Part shown: positions 1 to 16,536 of the stretch, one piece after another | Numbering within the stretch: the stretch's first letter is position 1 | Layout of the letters: every line of letters starts with the position of its first letter | Assembly: GCF_958979055.1 (NCBI RefSeq) | Contig: NC_084886.1 | Span: forward strand, 14,604,154-14,668,153 | DNA: 64,000 nt | Direction: 5' to 3' | DNA from: Alnus glutinosa | Lineage: Eukaryota > Streptophyta > Magnoliopsida > Fagales > Betulaceae | Notes under the pieces: generated by a model | Databases searched by the model: none | What the model saw: the letters and a program-made list of their open reading frames with translations, nothing else | What the model was told of the DNA's origin: nothing | Made by a program: the position numbers and the translations under genes

Positions 1-905
1 ATGAATAATGTGGTGGCTTAATTATAATCTAGTCCAAAATATTTGCACAGGGGAAGGGGGGTGGTAAAAGAAGTGATCTAAGTATAAGCTCTCGCCCAAT
101 AATTCTAGTACACGGGAGGGGACATCCCAAAGAGGTTATCTAGAAAGTTATTCTTGCCCTCTTAATATGGAGCATTTGGAGAGAAAGGAATCATCGTATT
201 TTCGAGGATAGTGAGACAAACATGTTTTTTCTAAAATCTTCTTTTTTGAAATCTCTCTTGGGTTGGGTTCTTGTTAATGTTCCTAACTTTGTCTCTACAA
301 ATTTGGTTGATTTGATTAGCTTTTTTCATTGTAGCAGCTTATAGGGTCGAGTCCCTATTGTATACTTTTCGTGTACGAGGGTTTAACCTTTTTTTTTTTC
401 CCCCTCAATAAGATCTGAATTATTCATTAAAAAAAAAAAAAAATTCTAGTAAAATCCTCAGCAGAGAATGTAAGCAGACATCCCAGTTTTAGTCATAAAA
501 TATCAATAAAAACTTTTTCACTTAAAACTTTTTTCACTTTTCCATACAAATTCTTTCTACTTTATATCACATCAATCACTTTTTGCTACTGCTCAATAAA
601 AAAAAAATTAAAAATAAAAAATAAAATAAAAACTCAATAATCTTTACCAAACACACCCAATACTTATCAAAAATACCTAAGAAAGCTGAAAGAATTCGTA
701 TGTATAAAAAACCCAAAGCTTCACAGAAATTTCCACATTTTACAGCATGTAGTGGCTTAATTTTTTTTTTTAATGAATAATGTGGTGGCTTATTTATAAT
801 CTAGTCCAAAATATTGGCACAGGGGAAGAGGGGGGTGGGGGGAAAGAAGTGATCTAAGTATAAGCTCTCGCCCAATAATTTTCCCAGTTTTGGTTATAAA
901 ACATC
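1..905. repeat. Duplicated ~110-bp segment, first copy split by a LINE
   Basis: Bases 1-110 recur at about 774-888 with few differences (both begin ATGAATAATGTGGTGGCTTA). The sequence following each copy (CCCAGTTTT..TATAAAA.ATCAATAAAAACTT) is also shared. The two copies are therefore a local duplication; the first was later interrupted by the LINE at 111-441. The stretch 452-773 between them is A/T-rich and resembles the A/T-rich MITE at 58475-58775. No gene is seen here. Confidence 0.75.
111..441 (+). mobile_element. 5'-truncated LINE (non-LTR retrotransposon) with target-site duplication
   Basis: The segment encodes the C-terminal end of a plant LINE ORF2 (W-S-I-W-R-E-R-N-H-R-I-F-E-D, from about 168, stop at about 342). 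A short 3' UTR with a polypyrimidine run follows, then a poly(A) tail. It is flanked by a perfect 10-bp target-site duplication AATTCTAGTA at 101-110 and 442-451. It is truncated and non-autonomous. Confidence 0.85.
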
Positions 906-2616
906 AATAAAAACTTCCTTATGTATCACATATGTATTGTTGAGATTCTTTAAACTGCTTATAGTTGTAGGTACATTCACAGAAACCAATTTCAAACATC
1001 AGATCTAACAAGAAAAGTCTAGGATTTCCCCCTTGATAGTGAACACAGACAAAATAAATACATGATATACATATTCATGCCTCCTTAATGATAGAATCAC
1101 CAAGTCCCATGCCAAACAGGTGTTCCATTCTGTTAAATGGTGTGTTAGATTTTAGGTCTTAATAAGGCCAGTCTGAAATGCAGAATTGAAAACAAATGCA
1201 GACAGTTATGCACCCCAGCATAGGTCAGCGCTCACATAAGCTGTGCAATTAATTAATTAATTAATTTTTTTTTTTTTTTCCAAAACTATTTCTCCAAAAC
1301 TATTTCTCCAATGCTCTCTTTGTTTTGACCGAAAATAGTTTCCGGGAAGACGGTATTTGACAAAGGATAAAGTCAGGTAAATCCAGTGTGAATTTCATGG
1401 AAGAAAGCTATGGTCTGTTTTCGTGTGCAAACTTATCTCCGATTTTAGCCATTTGCAATCATGTTAAAATTACTGATTTTAGTGATTTGCCTCCATTCTA
1501 CAACATGATGAAAATCAAAGGAAAGAAAATGAACAGGAAGATTGGAAAACTCACACTGTTGTTGCCGTTGATAGAGCAGATTTTGAGCCGTCAAGAACGG
1601 TTCACCCAATGGCACTGTCAGTGGAGGGAGGAGGGGAACCAAGCCAGGAATGTCTTGAAAGAGAGTGGAAGAGGGAGAGAGAAAAAGTTGCGAATAAAAA
1701 ATAGAAAGACAAGGGAGAGAGAGCCTTTTTTTTTCTTTCTTTTTTGTGAAGAAAGAACACATTGGATGAGCTACAGTGCCAATCGAAATATGGGTTGGTA
1801 TGTCGCTCAAATGGTAGTTTAGGGAATCTCTAGGGAAGCCAATGGAGTGAGATTTTTTTTTTTTCCTTATTGAGATATATTCAAGAATAACTGCGGTAGA
1901 AAGAAGCAGTAATGTATTTGTTAAAGTGCTCATATTCTTGTAACTACTTGAATTTTATTTCAAGTAGATACCTGTCTTTGCCTGAGTATCGCCCAGATCA
2001 AGTATCTTTTATGGTTAAGTTGTATTGGGAAGGTCGATTGCGTAACTCTTCTAGATCTTCCCAAACTACAATCGGCTTGTATTGGATAACTGTTTTCTGG
2101 GATGCAACTAATCTCCCCCAATAAGGGCAAAAAAAATAGAAAGTTATATTTAATTTCTATTGGGATACAACCACCATTGTAGCGGGCCTTTGTGGGAAGT
2201 GGCTTACATGTTTGTCTTGACTTCTGCTGTTGCATCATTATTATTCACATAATTATGATAGTGATGATCATACCAATTGTTGTCATCATCATCATGCAAT
2301 TCTTATGATTTTTCATTATCATCATAATCGTTATCAAGTGTGTGTGGTTGCCGAAATCATCGTTCAAGTTCATGCTTCTCTTTTGGTTTGTAATATTCAC
2401 TTTGGGATGACTGTTCAAGGTGCTATCTTTCCCATATGCAGAAAATATTGACTTCTTCTATTGCTAGCTTCTTACTATGTGTCATTTTTCCAGTAGTGAA
2501 ACACAGAATCCTTAAGACATTGTGGTTTTGGTTATTAGGAAATGATTTTTTTTTTATGTTTCTTATGTGCATGCACATGTACATGTAAAATGATAAATTT
2601 ATTTGTTCTCATGCAG
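906..2616. other. No exon recognised; probable ETFB intron or 5' flank
   Basis: I searched this stretch for upstream ETFB coding segments and found none. The open frames at 1388-1933 and 1912-2451 have no family resemblance and contain poly-T runs. It is either a large intron of the ETFB gene ending at 2616 or unrelated DNA placed before a gene fragment. Confidence 0.5.
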
Positions 2617-2842
2617 CACTGATTTGAGATTGAATCAGCCGAGGTATGCAACACTCCCCAACATAATGAAAGCAAAGTCGAAGGTCATAAAGAAATTCAC
2701 TCCACAGGAGTTAAACGTGGAAATCAAATCTGATTTAGAGGTTGTTCAAGTCACGGAACCTCCCAAGAGAAAAGCAGGTGTAATAGTCTCCTCGGTGGAC
2801 GAGCTTCTTGACAAGCTGAAGAATGAAGCTCACGTCATTTGA
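2617..2842 (+). CDS. ETFB: Electron transfer flavoprotein beta subunit, last exon (partial)
   Basis: This is the terminal exon of the mitochondrial ETF beta subunit. With ETF-alpha the protein accepts electrons from branched-chain amino-acid and 2-hydroxyglutarate catabolism and passes them to ETF-ubiquinone oxidoreductase. The exon follows an acceptor (ATGCAG at 2611-2616) and begins one base before the codons for T-D-L-R-L-N-Q-P-R-Y-A. It contains the diagnostic N-I-M-K-A-K-S-K segment, then T-E-P-P-K-R-K-A-G, and ends D-K-L-K-N-E-A-H-V-I with TGA at 2840-2842. An internal ATG at 2603 lies in the intron and is not the start. About 75 C-terminal residues are present; the FAD/AMP-binding N-terminal part is not in this window. 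The exon is undamaged, so the rest of the gene may lie upstream, but a gene fragment cannot be excluded. Confidence 0.85.
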
Positions 2843-3065
2843 TTTTTTGATAGCTTCTTGATCAAAAGTCATGTACTGGGCATTTTTTTATTTTCTCACC
2901 AAATGTTAAATGCTGATTTTTCAACACCGAAATATACAGAAATGCAACTATAGAATAACTCTGAATGCCAGTTAAATAAAATTTGATTTTTCATATAATG
3001 AAAGTTAAATCAGTTTCATTTATTGTTGTCATCCTCTTCTTTGTTTATTGCTTCATCCAAAATTA

Positions 3066-3104
3066 GCTTCTTCTTCTTCTTCTTCTTCTTCTTCTTCTTC
3101 TTCT

Positions 3105-3140
<36 letters not shown>
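3066..3140. repeat. (TTC)n microsatellite followed by poly-T
   Basis: About fourteen TTC/CTT units run from about 3066 to 3107 and pass directly into a T run of about 35 bases. The tract lies downstream of the ETFB exon in non-coding DNA. Confidence 0.9.
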
Positions 3141-3149
<9 letters not shown>

Positions 3150-3617
3150 AAATTTTAAACTTCACTTAATTCCTCTTAATTTTCATCGCTTTTGCAATTT
3201 TCATATAAAGTTAAAAAACTCCTAATTTAGTATATCGAATATTCTTCTTTTTTTTTTCTTTTTTTTCTTTTTTTTCTATCTCACACATTCGTTAGAATTT
3301 TCTGTTAAATCCTGGTAGAAGGCGTGGAAATTACCAAAATTCTACTGTATTTTTTTTAAAAAAAAATAAAAAATTATTATAATTTATGGGTAATTTTGTA
3401 TTTTTATAAAGTTTACATGGATATAGAAGTTAATTTAACCTCAAATTGATATTGCATAAAATTAAAAGTTTGTTACATTAAATTGAGAGTTTTTAACTTT
3501 GGAGGATAAATTGTAAAAGCAGTAAAAGTTTAGGAGAGTTAAATGAAGTTTTTATTTTTTATTTTTATTTTTTAAGTGAAATGGGTAAAGGGGGATTACA
3601 GATTGAAATATGATACA
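3141..3617. other. A/T-rich spacer, nothing recognised
   Basis: Low-complexity A/T-rich DNA with several T runs. No open frame, RNA gene or clear repeat unit could be supported. Confidence 0.6.
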
Positions 3618-3782
3618 TTGACATCCCAAGACATAACTCCGAACTACTTTTGTCGTGTCAACTTTTACTTTTACTTTTTTCTCTTTTTTTTTTTAGAAAA
3701 AAAAAAAAATCTTAAAGCTAGTTAGGGGACCACCTTGTCACGTTGGTAAAGATAGTTAGGAGTTGTGTATTGGGATGTCAAA
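3618..3782. mobile_element. Short foldback MITE
   Basis: The left end TTGACATCCCAAGACATAAC is mirrored at the right end by GTTGTGTATTGGGATGTCAA, giving terminal inverted repeats of about 40 bp around an A/T-rich centre. A related sequence begins at about 44075, so it is a dispersed family. No convincing target-site duplication was found. Confidence 0.6.
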
Positions 3783-3894
3783 AAATATCTCTTACGGGTT
3801 AGAATTGTTTTATTAGCCGATAACCATAGTAGCATCTTACCCGCTGAGCATTAGTCCGGACGAGTGTAGACCGGCCCACAAGTACTCTCTCAAG

Positions 3895-4157
3895 TAAGGG
3901 CGTGCACGGGGCGGGGTAGGGTGGATTTCCGCCCTTTTTGCCCTCGCCCCCGCCCCACACCCCTGCGGGTTGACAATTTTCAACCCGCAAACCGCACAAA
4001 AAATAGGCAATCTGTGCGGGGCGGGGATTGCGGGTTTCGTAGGGCAGGGCGGGTATACACACAACAATGAAAAGTTCTTTCTCCACCCCTATTCAAATCT
4101 CTCACCCTTTTTGTCGTCTCTCTGTTCTCGTTGAAGAACACACAACGAAGAACCACA

Positions 4158-4192
<35 letters not shown>

Positions 4193-4879
4193 CATTTGCA
4201 ATAGAGAGAAAAACAGACACAAAAAATCAAATTAATTGGAGAGAACTGCTAGGTTTTCCAAACCCTGAATCCGAAATTCGAAGAAAAATCGAAACGGCGA
4301 CGCCATTTCCGAGTCTCCAGCACCGAGACGGAGGTGGGGGCGTGGCGGTAGACTGCTACAAGCAATAGATCAAAAATCCAACTTAAAATGGAGATTCAAT
4401 ATATGCAGATAAAGATTCAATATAAACTATACATACAGATATTGCACAGGAAATAGATTGAGCACATAATACCTGCAAATGCAAACCCAAAGAAGATGGA
4501 GAGGTGAAGATTGAAGAAGGTTGATGAAGAGGCGAAGATGCAGAGAGAAGAACAGTGAAGTGCGGTGCTCGAACTCGAAGACGGAAGAAAGAAAACTGAA
4601 GTGAAGGCCGAAGGGGTAGTGTGCGTGCGGTGCTAGGGCTGGATAATTGGGTTAATGAGGGACTTAGGGAGTTAGGGACTAGGGTTTTCTATTTTTTTTT
4701 TTTAATTGTTTTCATTGATGCGAGGCGGGGCGGGGCGGGGATCCGAATTTTTTAAAACTCTAAACCTACAACCCGCCCCGCACAAATATATCATTTTTAG
4801 ACCCTAAACCGCAAAAAAAATTTTGAAAATCCGATGTTTTGCGTGGCGGGGTGGGTTTTGCGGGTTTTGCACACCCTTA
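3895..4879. mobile_element. Non-autonomous hAT-type transposon
   Basis: Ends are TAAGGGCGTGCA and TGCACACCCTTA, typical hAT terminal repeats, flanked by an 8-bp target duplication with one mismatch (CTCTCAAG at 3887-3894, CTTTCAAG at 4880-4887). Subterminal zones are full of GGGGCGGG-type runs and their complements. The centre holds a (GA)n tract at about 4147-4188 and no transposase. The length is 985 bp. Confidence 0.8.
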
Positions 4880-5093
4880 CTTTCAAGACAGGTAGAAACC
4901 CTAGCATCATATCTGATTCCAATCCTACCAAGAAAAAAAAAATAAAATCTTATTCATAGGTGTGTTATTTACAAGTAGGATAATTAATTGGAGGCAAACA
5001 GAGAATTATTATATTATTAAAGTTCATTATAATTTAGCTAATTAGATTATTCGCATAATATAGTCATTGGATAGCAGATAAGTTGATTGTAGG

Positions 5094-5740
5094 TAAATAC
5101 TCTGTTTGTTTTGATGTAAAATATTTTATGTCGTAAAATATATTCAATGAAATCATTTTTTATAAAAAATAATAATAATAATTTTTTTGAAAATATTTTT
5201 CGGCGTTTGGCTCGTACGAAAAAATCACCAACGATGAAAAATCACTGGTGGTGAGATTCGTAATTTGCCGAAAAGATTCAGACCAGTTTCGCCGGAATCT
5301 GGCCATTTGTTATGGATTCCGGCCAAATTAGCAGGAATTTGACGCAATCTCGCCAGATTTCCGACCAGCCGGATTTTGGCGGACCAGTGTCAAATTGCGG
5401 CACTGGCCGGATTTCAGCTTGTTTTGTCAGAATTTGGTGGCAATTGCCGGCGCTGGAATCTGGCGATTGAATACCAAAGTTTGGGGACCTTTGACGGTAT
5501 ATTCCGGTTACCAACAAACTCTAATGCTTGGTGGTAGCGGATTTCCATAAACGTGCCTGCAAAAATGAAGAATTTAAATCCAGAAAACAATTTACTTTAA
5601 AACCGTAAATCGTTTTCCAATAATTAAAGAAATTTTTACGGTCAAACTGAAAATAATTTTTTTACACCATCATTTTTAATTGTACCAAATATTAAAAAAT
5701 ACAAAAAAAATATTTTTTACGGGAGCAAACATATTTATAT
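5094..5740. mobile_element. Probable MITE with TGTTTG...TAAAATATTTT ends
   Basis: The left end (TGTTTGTTTTGATGTAAAAT) matches the inverted right end (near 5710-5735). The interior is rich in CCGG-containing motifs and has no credible gene. Exact borders and target duplication are uncertain. Confidence 0.5.
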
Positions 5741-5883
5741 GATCCTGGCATAATTCCACAGCGATAGAGGCCAGCAGTATCACATCTTCTCCACAAAAGC
5801 GACTCGTAGCAGAGTTGTCACTTACTGGTGGGCTTGTTCCTGGGCCGATATGGGCCTGCTTCAGCAGTTAGCCTCAATCCGGT

Positions 5884-5996
5884 AGAGCAGTTGGGCCACG
5901 TGCGGTAGATTTGAAATCTAAAATAAAGACGCCGCGGCGACTGCGAGCAACCCTCAATCGCGAATTCGCGATAGATTCCATCCACGTGGTGCAACT
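5884..5996 (+). promoter_or_regulatory. G-box motifs upstream of the bHLH gene
   Basis: Two CACGTG cores lie at about 5897-5902 (GGCCACGTGCGG) and about 5982-5987 (ATCCACGTGGTG), 140-230 bases before the bHLH start codon. CACGTG is a common target of bHLH and bZIP factors. No clear TATA box is seen. Confidence 0.45.
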
Positions 5997-6127
5997 TTAT
6001 TGGGGCGTTCTTTTATTTCGATCCCCGCACGTTCCCTACTTTTCTGCGAAAAATTTCCATCCTAATACTTTTCAAATCGCCATTAAAATGTTATAGTTCT
6101 CAATTCCAATTCCAATTCCCAAACAAA

Positions 6128-11980
<5,853 letters not shown>

Positions 11981-12791
11981 TTTTTTTTTTTTTTTTAATG
12001 CCAACTTTTCTATCATTTAGCATTTTTGTTAATTGCCTTGCCGACATGTATATATAGCTGCTGTTTCAGTAGGGCTGATTTTGAAATTCAACTATTAGCA
12101 AATACGTGCAGCATTGGCGAAGTGTGTAGCTTGGTGGCCGTTATCTTCTAAATTCAATCATTTGAATCAATTGTCTCTATGATTTAAGTGCACATCAAAC
12201 AATTCTTTCTCCCAGAAACTTTTCAGTGCTATATATGCGAATTTTCTATTTTCTTGCCAAAGATAGAGATGCTTCAAAGCCTCTGATATGGGGTGCTACA
12301 CTTCCCAAACTTTTTTTTTTTTTTTCGAAAGTTGATTTCCAAGTGATGTGTTACCATCCCATGAGATGTTAATGCATCATTTGGGAATCAACTTTTAGAC
12401 CAAAAAAAAAAAAAAAAAAAAAAAGGTTTAAAAATTGTTAAAATCATTGAACCATATATATGTGGATGTAGATCAACTTAGACTTACATAAAGAAAAAAG
12501 TTGGATGTAGAAGATTCTGTGATTTATAGGAATTTGAGGGAAGGTTACATAAAGATATTCAATTTTCATCTCTCAATCTGAGTTACTTAGCTTAATTTGC
12601 TGAATAAACTCGCATAGTGCAGGGGATTATTTTCTCAGCCCTTCCGTTATCTTTGAAGCAAAAGTTGATTTTGGAATTCCTCCCTTGACTTTCTCTGTCC
12701 TTCAATTGGGTTTCTTTCGTTATTTTCATAGGTGTTGCATCATGATGACACCTTTCTCTATGCTTATGATCAGAGGAGAGTGATTTAATTT
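11981..12791. other. Tail-to-tail spacer between bHLH and WAT1-like genes
   Basis: The bHLH and WAT1-like genes converge here. It contains their 3' UTRs, poly-T/poly-A tracts near 11981 and 12305-12424 that can pair with each other, and no further gene. Confidence 0.6.
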
Positions 12792-14980
12792 TTAAGGTTC
12801 GCACTTCGATCCTTCCTTGTGAGCTGAAGTAACCATCAGCGTGTCGTCATCCTTTTGCTCTTTGTAAGTGGAATAATTTTGTTCTTGCGAATCGTTGTGA
12901 ACTTGTGGGTCACCATCTTTACCCCACAGCAGCATATATAGGCCAATGATGACGATTACTGCCCCTAGTATGCTGAACAAGTCGATCATATCAATTATCA
13001 AAGTACTAGAATAGAATATACAAATGGCTACTTCTGTCTTATCTTTTTCTTCTTTCCTTCTGTTTAATTATGTGCATATGGATAGAACGATGAAAAAATT
13101 ACCTGCCCATGTACAGTTTTTCGCCAAGGACAAAGTATGCCAGAATTGCTACTAATATTGTTGAAAGAGGATTAAACATGGTCACAAAAACTGGTCCTTT
13201 TTCTTCCGTGCACCACAGTTGAACGAAGATAATCAAACCAGAAACTACAACTCCCTGCCATGCATGTCAAATCCATGATCAAAACATAGTCATAATTTTG
13301 AATTTTGAATCTCTACCAGATCATAATCAAAACATAATCATACTTACACCGTATATGGTGGACCAGAAGTCAATATTGAATCCTATGGCCCAAGCAGCTC
13401 GTTTATGTTCTATGATCAGTGTGAACACAGCTGATTGTGCTCCTCCAATAAAGCTCATCCATGCAGTCAGTGACAGTTGAGCAGGATATCTTTTTAATGT
13501 AAATGCCTAAAATTTTCAGAAGATAATAGTTCTTTGATTATATACTCTGCAAGAAACTAATTAATCCAATAAGCTATATATACATAGTTGTGAGAGAGTA
13601 ATTAGGGTTAAAAACCTGCATAATGTACCATATGGACCATGTTATGCAGCTTGCAACAGTAAGAAGAGAACCCTTTAACCAGTTCTCGTGGGTGGCAGTT
13701 TTCCCTTGAGCATGGATTGGAGGGTGCCATAGATTTCTCATCAGAGGCCCCTTGTATAGAGTCATGGTCATTACACCAGCCAGGGAAATCAACGTCCCAA
13801 AAACTTTCCCCATCCCTCGACGGCTTCGGAGATCAAGAACCTCCAACCTGCATGAATTAGATAATTAACTTTTAAATATTTAAACTGAAGGAAATAGTGA
13901 TAAATATTCTCTTAAAAGAATACCAGTAAATTAAGAAGCAATATATATATTCCAACCTGAATACAACTGCTATTACAAAAGTCATGGAAGCTATGGTGTT
14001 AACCATTGATGCAACGAAGGTTGGGGAGGTATATCTCAAACTTGCAAAGTACATGTTCAGAGTCAAACCCACCCTGCAATCATTTGATCAAAGACAGTTG
14101 GCTTGTTAAATCACCCCACTTATTATAAAAGTTTAATTAAGCCGATAGGAATGATTAAATTTAATCAATACTTTAACATTCACTCACGTGTGGACTCAAA
14201 CTCTTGGCCTCTTTAACAAGTGAGGCCCAACACGTACGTGAAATATTTAATTAAAATGAAAAGTAAACTGTGGACTCAGAGTTCGAACTCGATCAAGACC
14301 TCTAACTCTGATGCCATGCTAAATCATCACTTATTCTAAAAACTTAAACTTTTTAGATAAATGGTGAATATTATATTAATGAGTCTATTATTGTTTACCA
14401 TGTAAATTTGAAGCATATATGCATGCCTATAATTTTTTACGTACCCAAGGAGAGAGAGGACAAAAATTTCCAATAGAAGAGCGAATGTCAGCTTCGGCCT
14501 GATGTTTCTGCAGGAGAGGATTAAAGATCAATAGCTACGGCATTATGTATCAAGAGTAATGCTGTTTAACAGACTGTTTTATACTACTGTCATACAACTC
14601 GATGAAGTGACAGTAAAAATCAATATTTTGATAAACATTTATAAACATAAAATCAATGGTTGATTTTCATTGTCACATCATCCTAATTGCATAACAATTG
14701 TATAACAATTTACTAAAAATAGTGCGCATTTTCGTGTGAACTGGAAAAGAATAATATATATATACCTCTCAAGAAAATAGGCAAAAGGGAGCATCACTAC
14801 ACCAGCTACAATATGTCGGTAAGTAATATAGACATGAGGATTCATTCCATGATTGAAAGAAGCTTCAGTGATAAAATATAGAAAAGTATAGCCCAACTGA
14901 GCCAGAGCCATGAGGAGGTGTGGCTTGAACTTGGAGTAAGTGCTCCCAAGGGAACAGGAAGAGCCATTTGTTAGTGCCAT
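12792..14980 (-). CDS. WAT1-related / UMAMIT-type EamA transporter
   Basis: Seven exons join in frame on the minus strand: 14766-14980, 14445-14507, 13957-14073, 13616-13847, 13348-13506, 13103-13254 and 12792-12972, giving 372 residues. All introns are GT-AG. The protein has two EamA (DMT) repeats and about ten hydrophobic helices. Typical family segments are K-P-H-L-L-M-A-L-A-Q-L-G-Y-T in helix 1, R-N-I-R-P-K-L-T in exon 2, M-Y-F-A-S-L-R-Y-T-S-P-T-F in exon 3, W-S-I-W-Y-I-M-Q in exon 4, and F-N-P-L-S-T-I-L-V-A-I-L-A-Y-F-V-L-G-E in exon 6. The tail is hydrophilic. Members (nodulin MtN21 family) export amino acids or auxin across plasma or vacuolar membranes; the substrate cannot be told from sequence. 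Length and exon number are normal for the family. An LTR retrotransposon lies about 0.56 kb upstream of the start codon. Confidence 0.92.
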
Positions 14981-15203
14981 GAGCTCTCCTAGCCTTGTTC
15001 TTAATTCTTCCGATCCACTTAATTTGTTTTTTCACGATCGAGCTGATGAAGAAAGAAGCACTGAAGGCACATGTAAATATAGATCGAAGAAGATGACGAA
15101 AGAGGTGGCCTTGGCTAGCTTGATTCTAGCTCGTTGCATGTTGTCCGCATCGTGTTCGATCTCGATTAAATTCCCTTTGATATACTGACGATCGATTCCC
15201 GCA

Positions 15204-15212
15204 TATATATAA
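15204..15212 (-). promoter_or_regulatory. Candidate TATA box of the WAT1-like gene
   Basis: TATATATAA-type sequence about 225 bases upstream of the start codon. The context is A/T-rich, so chance occurrence is possible. Confidence 0.3.
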
Positions 15213-15435
15213 TTAAGTTTCAGATTTTATATGGACGGAAATGAAATATTCTCATGCATGCTGCTAAAAATCCAACAATCTAAAGCATAATTAATATATA
15301 TATATATATAAATAATATCACGATAGATTTGCATGAAAGTGGCAGATTTTTGGCAAAGTGACGTTAGATTCTTGTGACAATTGGAACTAAAAGTTAAGTG
15401 CTTCTTGACTCGGCATGCATGATCAGGTGATCGAT

Positions 15436-15440
<5 letters not shown>

Positions 15441-15485
<45 letters not shown>

Positions 15486-15537
15486 TGGGCTCCTACCTAG
15501 AAGAGTCGGCTCTGATATATATATATATATATATATA
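15441..15537. repeat. (TA)n tracts at the retrotransposon insertion point
   Basis: Two TA runs (about 15441-15483 and 15517-15537) are separated by a unique 33-bp piece. The TA run resumes at 27586, directly after the retrotransposon, so the element inserted inside the second run. Confidence 0.9.
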
Positions 15538-16072
15538 TGTTAGCAAATTTTTTGGAGCTGACGATTTGGAATCCCGGAGAACAGCACGCGCCAAAGCTCC
15601 CAAGTGTGTCGAAATCCAATGAGTATTCCTCAAGTGATCTGCAAAACAAAAGGGGTCGTCGGGGTGTCCCGGCAACGCCTCCTCCGACGAGCAAGTTAGA
15701 ATTGGTGTAAAAAACTTCCTTAAGAAGAAATCTGTCTGTCTTTTTTTTAGGAAGAAGATACCTCTTTTTTTTTTTAGCCCAAACCTTTTATATGTCTGCC
15801 CTTAATAAATGTCCCTTAATAAATGTCCTTCGCGTCAACATTTATTACTCGAATATGCTTTTCTTTTCCTTCATCAATTCGAGCCCATTAATCCAGGCGC
15901 TTATACCGAATCATCCTACTTTCTCTAATCGGCGGCGGGCAACCATCGATTAATAAGACAAAATTATTAATTAGGGAGAATCTTCCGCTCCATCTCAGAC
16001 ATCTTCTCTCTTAACCGTAGACACCAGCTCATCTCTCTATTATTTTATTAAATGGCGGGAAATTCCTTAACA
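15538..16072 (-). repeat. 3' LTR of the retrotransposon
   Basis: A direct repeat of 27051-27585. By eye I found no difference over 535 bp. It lies nearest the WAT1-like gene, about 0.56 kb from its start codon, and shares that gene's transcriptional direction. Confidence 0.95.
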
Positions 16073-16090
16073 CTTACCCCCCGAATTCTT
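16073..16090 (-). promoter_or_regulatory. Polypurine tract
   Basis: Read on the minus strand, AAAGAATTCGGGGGGTAAG-type purine-rich sequence directly abuts the 3' LTR, where plus-strand DNA synthesis of the element would be primed. Confidence 0.7.
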
Positions 16091-16424
16091 TCTCCATCTT
16101 ATTGAAGGGGAAGAGAATTCTAACACCTTGCCAGGGATTGTCTCTTCCAGCCATTTAATTCGGGGGCGCCCAGGCTTCCACGGTGGGCCCCAAGGAGAGG
16201 ACATTTGATTTCACCCTTCTCTATCGTGACCAGCCTACCGGGAAAGGACTGGAAACGTTCCTACACTGAACAGGCGCGTTCTTTCAGGGATCAGAGACCT
16301 TAACGGGCGGCGTAATGATGACGACAGTAAGGCCTTTCGAGTTCCGCGCCGGTTACAGAATTAATTCGCGGCCATCAATCAAACAGTCGCGCACCCCTCC
16401 GTTTTCCAGAAGTTGTCGACTTTG

Positions 16425-16433
16425 CTATAAATA
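16425..16433 (+). promoter_or_regulatory. TATA box of the antisense gene
   Basis: CTATAAATA stands about 105 bases before the ATG at 16537 and is followed by a pyrimidine-rich leader. It lies outside the LTR, so it indicates a separate internal promoter directing transcription against gag-pol. Because the box overlaps the upstream extension of the open frame, the ATG at 16315 is unlikely to be the true start. Confidence 0.6.
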
Positions 16434-16536
16434 TCTCCCCTCGACTTCAACTCTGTTCACTTCTTCCGGCGCTCATTCCGTCTTCACCCTCTTCCTTTCT
16501 CGGCTCTTTTTCTTCATTACCTCCACCGAATTCTAC

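Noticed and set aside
16315-16536. Upstream 74-residue extension of the antisense gene
   Set aside because: A TATA box at 16425 falls inside it, so transcription probably begins downstream; the extension has no family similarity.
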